Positions 5,804-10,990 of a DNA stretch of 10,990 nucleotides are shown here, piece by piece. The notes below the pieces were generated by a model that had not been told where the DNA came from, ran no database searches, and saw nothing but the letters and a program-made list of their open reading frames with translations. The translations under genes and the position numbers were made by a program. Source of the stretch: Methanosarcinales archaeon (lineage in GTDB: Archaea; Halobacteriota; Methanosarcinia; Methanosarcinales; Methanogasteraceae); contig DAOWIV010000023.1 in NCBI GenBank assembly GCA_030640725.1, forward strand, positions 1-10,990, written 5' to 3'. Position 1 is the stretch's first letter, and every line of letters begins with the position of its first letter.

Positions 5804-6535
5804 AAGCATGGACAGCAACCCAAGCATTCCGAAGTAGATCATCGGATTGTGCAGCTTCGCAAGCTTGAATATGGTCATCCCGATCCTTGCCCCGTCCCTG
5901 ATCGGGTTTAGCTTCGTCTCAGCCCCTTTTCGTCTCGGCAGGTATGTGATCGGAACCTCTACGACCCTTAGATCCTTCTTGACGCACTCGACCGTGATCT
6001 CGGTCTCGACCTCAAAGCCGGTCGCATCAAGTTCGATCCATTTATACGCATTCTTATTAAAAGCGCGGTATCCGGACAGGATGTCCTTGAGCAATCCACC
6101 GTAAATGAAGCCGAACATACGGTTAATGATCTTATTTCCAATCAAATTGAGTTTTGTGAATGCGCCTGGCGAGAAATTGGCGAGTCGATCTCCGATGACG
6201 TGATCTGCCTGCCCGGCAAGCACAGGTTCGAGCATCGTATCGATCTCCTCTGGCAGGTATGTGCCATCGCCATCGATCATCACCAGATATTCATCCTTGA
6301 TCGTGGCAAACGCCTGCTGGACTGCCTGCCCCTTGCCTTTTCCGGTCTGGACGATTACCTCTGCACCAGCGCTTGCGGCAAGCTTGCGGGTATCATCAGT
6401 GCTGTGCCCATCGATCACCAGCACCCGGTAACCTGCTGACACAAAACTCTTCACGATGTCAGAGATCGTCTCTGCCTCGTTGAGCGTCGGCACAAGCACG
6501 CAGACATTGCCGCAAACCCCACTGCCATCGGTCAT
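5609..6535 (-). CDS. aglJ: Family 2 glycosyltransferase, AglJ-like dolichol-phosphate hexosyltransferase
   Basis: The enzyme is likely to transfer the first sugar to dolichol phosphate on the cytoplasmic membrane face for protein N-glycosylation. Residues 11-220 form a GT-A domain: VCVLVPTLNEAETI, VIDGHSTDDT, GKGKGQAV, and the metal/nucleotide-binding DGD at 88-90. HVIGDR, LNLIGNKIINR and DILSGYRAF (151-159) are characteristic of the archaeal AglJ group. Two C-terminal hydrophobic regions (about 234-256 and 263-290) would anchor it in the membrane. Its ATG overlaps the Hsp20 stop codon (ATGA, 6532-6535), so translation is probably coupled. Its 3' end overlaps the convergent surface-protein frame by 195 bases. 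The dolichol-phosphate GT2 family is certain; the precise sugar is inferred. Confidence 0.88.
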   Translation of the reverse strand: MTDGSGVCGNVCVLVPTLNEAETISDIVKSFVSAGYRVLVIDGHSTDDTRKLAASAGAEVIVQTGKGKGQAVQQAFATIKDEYLVMIDGDGTYLPEEIDTMLEPVLAGQADHVIGDRLANFSPGAFTKLNLIGNKIINRMFGFIYGGLLKDILSGYRAFNKNAYKWIELDATGFEVETEITVECVKKDLRVVEVPITYLPRRKGAETKLNPIRDGARIGMTIFKLAKLHNPMIYFGMLGLLSMLSGIGVGIYVVNEWLYGITHVLLTILATLLVIAGLQLFIFGSIANMIVALHYKVVREIRRNIMNQ

Positions 6536-7011
6536 GTTATTTTTATTGGGGTCTTTAACTCCCCTACTCGCGTGAGGGTGACCTCGAGGATGCCGTTGCG
6601 GCAGCTTGCGGTAGCGCTTGCCGGGTCAACTCTCGCCGGAAGTTCTACAGTCTCTTTGTATGTTTGGTCTTCGATGTGCACCTGTATCGTAAGTGTGCTT
6701 TCGGTTGCATCCAGGGATATCTCTTCCTTTTCAACATCGGTCAGCTCTGCAACCACATGCACGCAAGTCTCAGTCTCAAAGACCTCAAGCAGCGGTCTTC
6801 GCCCCGAATAATCCGGAGTGTCTGCCATCACAGGACAACACCCAAACTCAAGAACCTCGGGCGCCTCCCCGGGACGCTTTGTTATGGAAAACCCATACAT
6901 CGCCGGGGCGGTACTGTCGATATCTCCGATCTGTTCGATCAAATCTTCGATCATCTCATCAAAAATATCGAAATCGATGGGTGCATCGTCAGAACTTCTT
7001 TTTCGTCTCAT
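6532..7011 (-). CDS. Hsp20/alpha-crystallin small heat shock protein
   Basis: This is an ATP-independent holdase chaperone of the cytoplasm. The N-terminal ~65 residues are acidic and variable (FDIFDEMIEDLIEQIGDI). The alpha-crystallin domain occupies about 70-157: PLLEVFETETCVHVVAELTDV, a central LTIQVHIEDQTYKETVELPARVDP, and the signature RNGILEVTLTR (about 137-147), corresponding to the A-x-x-x-n-G-v-L motif. A C-terminal I-K-I (157-159) may be the I-x-I oligomerisation motif. A GTGAT ribosome binding site lies just before the ATG. It overlaps the glycosyltransferase downstream by four bases. Confidence 0.93.
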   Translation of the reverse strand: MRRKRSSDDAPIDFDIFDEMIEDLIEQIGDIDSTAPAMYGFSITKRPGEAPEVLEFGCCPVMADTPDYSGRRPLLEVFETETCVHVVAELTDVEKEEISLDATESTLTIQVHIEDQTYKETVELPARVDPASATASCRNGILEVTLTRVGELKTPIKIT

Positions 7012-7043
7012 GTGACATCACTCACAGCATCTCTGGTTGCAAC

Positions 7044-7053
7044 CATAAAAAGG
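7044..7053 (-). promoter_or_regulatory. TATA box of the hsp20-aglJ unit
   Basis: CTTTTTATGG on the minus strand lies about 33-42 bases upstream of the hsp20 ATG, directly behind the stop codon of the V4R-like gene (7054). This fits a separate promoter with a short leader. Confidence 0.5.
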
Positions 7054-7500
7054 TTACCGTTCAATCAGCGTGAATACGCATATCTCTTCAGGATTACGTT
7101 TTTCCTTGCAAAGATATGTTGTATGGTAGATACTTGAAGATAAACCTGCAAGAAAGCCACGAATGAAGTTGCAGTTATCCTCATCCGCGTTTAGCTCGAA
7201 GACTGCGCGCAGTGTCACCACAAATCCGTCGTCCCTCTCAATCTCCATCTTTGTGAACCAGTCAGAAAACATCATGCTGCTTAGAATATTCTTGAAGATA
7301 GCGTCCTGATCAAGACCCTCTGGTATGTTCATCCGGCTGTAATATTTTTCCGCAAGTTGTTTGCCAAAATTGTACAGTATCCCCTCACTCCCCTTGCCGA
7401 TCACATCAACGAGTGAATTCATCAGCAACACCAGATCATCAGCCCTCGGATAGATTGGGATGTTGACGGTATCATTCCATTTCATGCTATTTGATATCAT
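7054..7500 (-). CDS. V4R-like small-molecule-binding domain protein
   Basis: This 148-residue protein resembles the V4R (4-vinyl reductase) domain family, which binds small ligands in archaeal and bacterial regulators. The pattern seen is a helix with GILYNFGKQLAEKYY (40-54), a beta segment FVVTLRAVFEL, then C110, GFLAGLSSSIYHTTYLC (C131) and EEICVFTLIER (C141). The spaced C-terminal cysteines and the final C-x-F are typical. No DNA-binding or enzymatic domain is attached. The gene begins one base after the Roadblock stop codon (TAGGATG), so the two are very probably co-translated partners. The start could also be M6. The ligand is unknown. Confidence 0.65.
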   Translation of the reverse strand: MISNSMKWNDTVNIPIYPRADDLVLLMNSLVDVIGKGSEGILYNFGKQLAEKYYSRMNIPEGLDQDAIFKNILSSMMFSDWFTKMEIERDDGFVVTLRAVFELNADEDNCNFIRGFLAGLSSSIYHTTYLCKEKRNPEEICVFTLIER

Positions 7501-7501
7501 C

Positions 7502-7879
7502 CTATAACCTCATAACCTTTTTGACCTGTTCGGCAACATGTTGCAGTTCGATCGTCACCAGCCCAACGTTGGCACCAGGATCAAGCATCGCCAGCAGCGA
7601 GGCGTCATTCAGATTGAACACGACAATAATACCTTCGCCAGTATGAATGGTGGCATGATCAAACAGAGGCAAGCCAAGGTTATGGACCGATCTGTTTGCC
7701 ATCCCTACAAGTGATGCGTTGATCGCATGTGCGACCTGTGTATCGTAAGAGTGGTCACGAAACCGGTCCGCGATCTTAAGACCGTCTGTAGATGATACGA
7801 CAATTCCGCGTATACATTCGACGCGGGAACTGACATCCGCAAGAATTGCGTTCAATTGGTCAATCGTCGTTAGGGACAT
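7502..7879 (-). CDS. Roadblock/LC7 domain protein
   Basis: The 125-residue product starting MSLTTIDQLN is a single Roadblock/LC7 domain: an N-terminal helix (TIDQLNAILADVSSRV), the strands GIVVSSTDGLKIADRF, a long central helix (VAHAINASLVGMANRS), then TIHTGEGIIVVFNLNDASLLAML and a C-terminal helix. Members act as small-GTPase regulators (MglB-like) or scaffolds. The frame is open to 8083, but the extension lacks family similarity and would run through the TATA box. I therefore chose the ATG at 7879, preceded by GGTG about seven bases upstream. Coupling to the V4R-like gene suggests a joint sensory or regulatory role, which is inference. Confidence 0.85.
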   Translation of the reverse strand: MSLTTIDQLNAILADVSSRVECIRGIVVSSTDGLKIADRFRDHSYDTQVAHAINASLVGMANRSVHNLGLPLFDHATIHTGEGIIVVFNLNDASLLAMLDPGANVGLVTIELQHVAEQVKKVMRL

Positions 7880-7954
7880 GGCAACACCGTTGTTGTATTT
7901 CAGGGAACAGGGACCCCCCTGCAAAGCATTAACATGTATAGAAGGAATCTGACT

Positions 7955-7962
7955 CATATAAA
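7955..7962 (-). promoter_or_regulatory. TATA box of the Roadblock-V4R unit
   Basis: TTTATATG on the minus strand lies about 80 bases before the chosen ATG, which predicts a leader of roughly 50 bases. Its position argues against the longer N-terminal extension of the Roadblock frame. Confidence 0.5.
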
Positions 7963-8297
7963 CCTGTCGGATTGTTGCCAGATACCGGTGTATTATAACA
8001 GAATAACAATATAGCATAGAGACAGTACCGGAGTGTACACCGGCAAGACTCCTGATGCATGAATCAGGAGATTGTATAACCACTTAGCAAGATAAACGAA
8101 GCCATTCGAATGTGTGAACTGGTGATTTACACCTCTGTTTGATCGTCGTATGGGGGAAATATTATTCTGGGATTATGCAACGATGTTCATGACCAAATGT
8201 TATATCCGGTAGATATCAGACCGGACAACATCCGACATACCATATCACACACCAACCCCCAACTCCCCTGCCCACAAGCTCACATCTCTGATTTGCC
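7963..8297. other. Intergenic region between thiC and the Roadblock gene
   Basis: About 330 bases hold no gene that I can support. Open frames here are short or are extensions of neighbours. The minus strand would carry the 3' trailer of thiC. I see no strong hairpin-plus-T-run and no recognisable structured RNA. Confidence 0.4.
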
Positions 8298-9602
8298 TCA
8301 CCGATCGAAGTTGAAGTTCTCCTTCACGATCTTGAGCGCACAGAAGTCTCCGCACATTGTGCATGCCTCAGTGTCCTCGGGAAGCCTGCTGTTTCTGATC
8401 TCCCGTGCACGTCCCTCATCGATTGCAACCTCGTACTGCCTGCCCCAGTCCAGATCACGCCGTGCTCGTGCCATATCGAGATCCCACGCTCGTGCACGGT
8501 CGCCGTACTTGATCACGTCGGCGACATGATCAAGTACGGCGACGTGAGCAGCGATCCGTGAAGCCATCACGCCTTCGTAGACATCCTCGACGTTCGGGAG
8601 TGCGAGATGCTCTGCGGGCGTCACATAGCAGAGGAAGTCGGCTCCGCATGAACTGGAGATTGCGCCGCCGATTGCGGTTACGATGTGGTCGTAGCCGGGC
8701 GCAATATCGGTAACGAGCGGTCCTAACATGTAGAACGGCTTTTCGCCGGTCAGGCTCTTCATCAGGGTCACGTTCGTATCGATCTCGTTTATCGGGACGT
8801 GACCCGGACCCTCGACTATCACCTGGACGCCTGCCTCATGCGCCCGGTCGCCCAGTTCCGCATGCATGATCAGTTCCTGGATTCCTGCCCGGTCGGTCGC
8901 ATCATGCACGGCGCCCGCCCTCATGCCGTTTCCCATCGAGAGCGTGACCTCGTGCTCGTTCATGATCTCGAGAAGGTAATCGAATTCGCTGTAAAGGGGA
9001 TTTTCCTTCTCATTGTGCAGCATCCACGCAGTCATGAATGCGCCGCCTCTTGAGCAGAGCCCGCCGTACCTGCCCTGATTCTTGAGACGCTCGACTGTTA
9101 AGAGGTTAATCCCCGTGTGGATCGCCATGAAGTTTGTTCCGAGCTTTGCCTGCTCTGCCGTGATTCTGAAGAGGTCGTCAGGGTTCATGTTCACGACTGC
9201 GCCGTCCTTATCGATCGCCTCGATAAACGCCTGATACAGCGGAACGCTCCCTACAGAGAGCGGTGTTGCCGCAATCACCCGTTTTCTGACCTCGACGAGA
9301 TCGCCACCTGTCGAGAGTTCCATCAGGCTGTCTGCGCCCGCCTTCTCTGCCATCTTCGCCTTCTCAACCTCGAGATCGATGTCTACGATGTCAGATGACG
9401 TGCCCACCGACGCGTTCACCTTGGTGCGCATCCCTTTGCCGACGCCGCACGCCCGGGTCTCTCGATACGGGCTTACTGGGATCACGATTCTTCCGCTTGC
9501 AACACCTCTCTGTACGAATTCCGGGTCAACGCCTTCCACTTTCGCGACGGTCTTCATCTCTTCCGTTACTGTTCCGTTCTGTGCATCTCTTACAAGACTC
9601 AT
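8298..9602 (-). CDS. thiC: Phosphomethylpyrimidine synthase ThiC
   Basis: ThiC is a radical SAM enzyme (EC 4.1.99.17) that rearranges aminoimidazole ribotide into hydroxymethylpyrimidine phosphate for thiamin synthesis. The 434-residue length is that of the short form found in archaea and some bacteria. Family motifs are collinear: KVNASVGTSSD, DSLMELSTGGDL, SVGSVPLYQA, MAIHTGINLL, RGGAFMTAWMLHN, LSMGNGMRAG, VIVEGPGHVPINEI, FYMLGPLVTDIAPGYDHI, GADFLCYVTPAEHL, and the C-terminal iron-sulfur motif ACTMCGDFCALK. The cysteines C414, C417 and C421 are spaced CX2CX3C as read, one residue tighter than the CX2CX4C of many bacterial ThiC proteins. No TPP riboswitch is visible upstream. Confidence 0.96.
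   Translation of the reverse strand: MSLVRDAQNGTVTEEMKTVAKVEGVDPEFVQRGVASGRIVIPVSPYRETRACGVGKGMRTKVNASVGTSSDIVDIDLEVEKAKMAEKAGADSLMELSTGGDLVEVRKRVIAATPLSVGSVPLYQAFIEAIDKDGAVVNMNPDDLFRITAEQAKLGTNFMAIHTGINLLTVERLKNQGRYGGLCSRGGAFMTAWMLHNEKENPLYSEFDYLLEIMNEHEVTLSMGNGMRAGAVHDATDRAGIQELIMHAELGDRAHEAGVQVIVEGPGHVPINEIDTNVTLMKSLTGEKPFYMLGPLVTDIAPGYDHIVTAIGGAISSSCGADFLCYVTPAEHLALPNVEDVYEGVMASRIAAHVAVLDHVADVIKYGDRARAWDLDMARARRDLDWGRQYEVAIDEGRAREIRNSRLPEDTEACTMCGDFCALKIVKENFNFDR
8499..8543. repeat. Perfect 17-bp inverted repeat inside thiC
   Basis: The arms 8499-8515 and 8527-8543 are exact reverse complements (GTCGCCGTACTTGATCA and its complement), separated by 11 bases. It encodes part of AVLDHVADVIKYGDR in thiC. 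A GC-containing stem of this length could form a stable mRNA hairpin. Confidence 0.9.
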
Positions 9603-9623
9603 AGTCCTTGGTGACGGTGGACT

Positions 9624-9649
9624 AATATTTAACTCTTCTTAAAAAATAA
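9624..9649 (-). promoter_or_regulatory. Candidate thiC promoter
   Basis: Two AT-rich boxes occur on the minus strand: TTTATTTTTTAAG (9649-9637) and GTTAAATATT (9633-9624). The former would start transcription about 15 bases before the ATG, the latter near the ATG itself. No convincing ribosome binding site precedes the ATG, so a very short leader is likely. Confidence 0.4.
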
Positions 9650-9660
9650 ACTGGAACTCG

Positions 9661-9678
9661 ACTCAAGTGGATTTGAGT
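9661..9678. repeat. Short inverted repeat upstream of thiC
   Basis: ACTCAA and TTGAGT flank a six-base spacer, about 60-75 bases upstream of the thiC ATG and just behind its TATA-like boxes. It could be an operator, or chance. Confidence 0.3.
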
Positions 9679-9917
9679 TCTGGTTACCCGCAATCACCGA
9701 CGCATCATCCTGAACCGGGCAAGCTGGAACCAGAGGGCAGTTTTAATCGTGAAGATCCCAAAAGGGAAAACAGTTTGGAAAAGGAAAACACTGAAAACTC
9801 GTTTCCATATTCAAGGTGTTCATGTTTCACCCCATCCGCATCTCGATCTCTCTCCGCCATCGTGACTCATACGCATCGACCGCACATCTTCCGTCCATGA
9901 CGTTGGATATGGTTTTG
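9679..9917 (-). terminator. Trailer of the restriction gene with T-rich tract
   Basis: This stretch has no supportable gene. On the minus strand it contains T-rich runs at about 9789-9760 (TTTTCCTTTTCC, CTGTTTTCCCTTTT), some 130-160 bases after the stop of the restriction gene. Archaeal transcription commonly ends in such oligo-T tracts. Confidence 0.35.
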
Positions 9918-10990
9918 CTACCCCCTTTCCAGAATATTCACAACGTCAGCAGGGTTTCTTGATACCGCCCATCGCCACGTACCAAAGCCACCATGGCAAT
10001 TGACCGCGGTCACCCATTCATCCAAAAATCCTCGCTTTGTTCTATCCCGCTCCGTTTCCTGCCCCTTTGTCTCGAGGATGAGGAACTCTCCTGTTTTCAG
10101 CCGGATGATGAAATCCGGGCGGTATTTTCGGACCACGCCTCTAAAGATGTAGAGTATCTCAAATCCAAGATGGTCATTCTTCACCCATGCAACAACTTCG
10201 GGATTGCGATCGAGCTCGAATGCCTCACTGGCTTCCCAAGTACTATCGAATACGCAGTGGCTGATATGGGATCGTTCGGTCTTTTCACACGGTTTGCCGG
10301 TGTACCATGTTCTCATATCTCCAGTTGAACGAATCGGGTTGTCGATATCAAAAACGGGTACGATGGATTCTGTGTTCTCAAAACGGATCGCTTCCCAGAT
10401 ATGCTGTACCACCTTGGTTCGATTGAGTGTGATCAAGACGCGGCGTTTTACATCATCATTCGAGAACGTGGGGGGACTGATTTTAATTTTTTCAGAGGAG
10501 ATGAATTCTCCCACCAGTTCAACCAGTTGAGCCAGCAAAACTTCCTTGCTGCCTTTCCATGTTGGTTTCATCTGATCGAAGACCTCTCTTGCCGTTTCAA
10601 AGATGGTCTTTTGCATCCTGACCCTGCCCAGTGGTTCGAGATCGATCTCAGAAATTCTCGTAACGTCAGGTTTCCCTTCGATGGTTGGAGCCATATCTGC
10701 CAGTGTCGCAGTCTCATACGCGTCCAGTTCCAATGGTTCTACGTTATCCATCTCCAGTTCCAATCGTGGATGATAAACGTGATCGATACGGATGATGTTG
10801 GGCCACCGTATCGCATATTGCTGTTTTTTGGTGACAGGCTCGATCCTTGTTTTCGGAGTCGGCGGGGGTGGTGGAGGGCCATCATGTGACTCATGTGGCA
10901 GGAATGTGAATGGCACGCCAAAGATGTTCACATACTCGGCATCGAACAACTTGGTATCCGGATCAACCTCATAAGATGTTCTGCGGAGTC
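9918..10990 (-). CDS. Type III restriction-type endonuclease subunit (Res), C-terminal part
   Basis: The frame is open to the window edge (LRRTSYEVDPDTKLFDAEYVNIFGVPF...), so this is the 3' part of a longer gene whose DEAD/DEAH helicase section lies outside. The phrase YVNIFGVPFTFLPHE followed by a proline run (SHDGPPPPPPTP) and LEPLGRVRMQKTIFETA matches the region after the helicase in this enzyme family. Near the C-terminus, counting from the LFDAEY leucine, VRKYRPDFIIRLKTGEFLILETKG holds a PD-(D/E)xK nuclease site: P278-D279 and E293-x-K295. The enzyme would cut DNA in an ATP-dependent manner with a partner methyltransferase, presumably encoded beyond the window. The stop codon TAG at 9918 closes the C-terminus normally. 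Confidence 0.9.
   Translation of the reverse strand, partial: LRRTSYEVDPDTKLFDAEYVNIFGVPFTFLPHESHDGPPPPPPTPKTRIEPVTKKQQYAIRWPNIIRIDHVYHPRLELEMDNVEPLELDAYETATLADMAPTIEGKPDVTRISEIDLEPLGRVRMQKTIFETAREVFDQMKPTWKGSKEVLLAQLVELVGEFISSEKIKISPPTFSNDDVKRRVLITLNRTKVVQHIWEAIRFENTESIVPVFDIDNPIRSTGDMRTWYTGKPCEKTERSHISHCVFDSTWEASEAFELDRNPEVVAWVKNDHLGFEILYIFRGVVRKYRPDFIIRLKTGEFLILETKGQETERDRTKRGFLDEWVTAVNCHGGFGTWRWAVSRNPADVVNILERG

Noticed and set aside
7880..8083. N-terminal extension of the Roadblock protein
   Set aside because: It crosses a good TATA box, has no domain similarity, and an internal ATG with a GGTG ribosome binding site gives a full-length Roadblock domain.
9603..9720. TPP riboswitch upstream of thiC
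   Set aside because: The conserved CTGAGA and ACCTGA-type elements are not present on the minus strand before the ATG.
9667..9900. Plus-strand 77-codon frame between thiC and the restriction gene
   Set aside because: Low-complexity, charged sequence with no recognisable domain or ribosome binding site.
1..10990. CRISPR array
   Set aside because: No regularly spaced short repeats were seen on either strand; the long repeats are explained by the two introns.

Overview
The window comes from an archaeon, most likely a methanogen-related euryarchaeote (a methanogen, ANME or alkane-oxidising lineage). The evidence is methenyl-H4MPT cyclohydrolase, an archaeal LSm protein, an AglJ-type dolichol-phosphate glycosyltransferase, a short archaeal-type ThiC, TATA-box promoters, GTGATC-like ribosome binding sites and a tRNA-Gln with an A1-U72 pair. 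I cannot name the genus from sequence alone. Nearly every gene lies on the minus strand.

Positions 1-2794 hold a nested pair of group II introns. A complete intron (minus strand, 2575 to 447) encodes an intact reverse transcriptase/maturase. It sits inside domain I of a related but degraded group II intron, whose halves lie at about 2790-2576 and 446-41. The boundaries can be fixed by sequence: removing the inner intron restores an outer-intron sequence collinear with the inner intron's own domain I. The exon bases next to the insertion pair with EBS1 and EBS2 candidates in the inner intron. The outer copy lacks the first ~150 nt of domain I and most of the reverse transcriptase, yet keeps a well-formed domain V with compensatory base changes.

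Positions 2819-4600 form a compact minus-strand cluster: mch, a LSm protein, a winged-helix regulator with a four-cysteine cluster, and a small PLDc_N-like membrane protein. Upstream is tRNA-Gln(TTG), which has C instead of U at position 33. A TATA-rich region then separates it from the only clear plus-strand gene, a membrane-anchored protein with five N-glycosylation sequons. That gene converges on, and overlaps, an AglJ-type glycosyltransferase that is translationally coupled to an Hsp20 gene. Making N-glycan precursors next to a probable glycoprotein is a plausible functional link.

Positions 7054-7879 carry a V4R-like protein and a Roadblock/LC7 protein as a tight pair. ThiC (thiamin pyrimidine synthesis) follows at 8298-9602. 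The window ends inside the C-terminal part of a Type III restriction-type enzyme with a PD-ExK nuclease motif, whose N-terminal helicase part lies outside.
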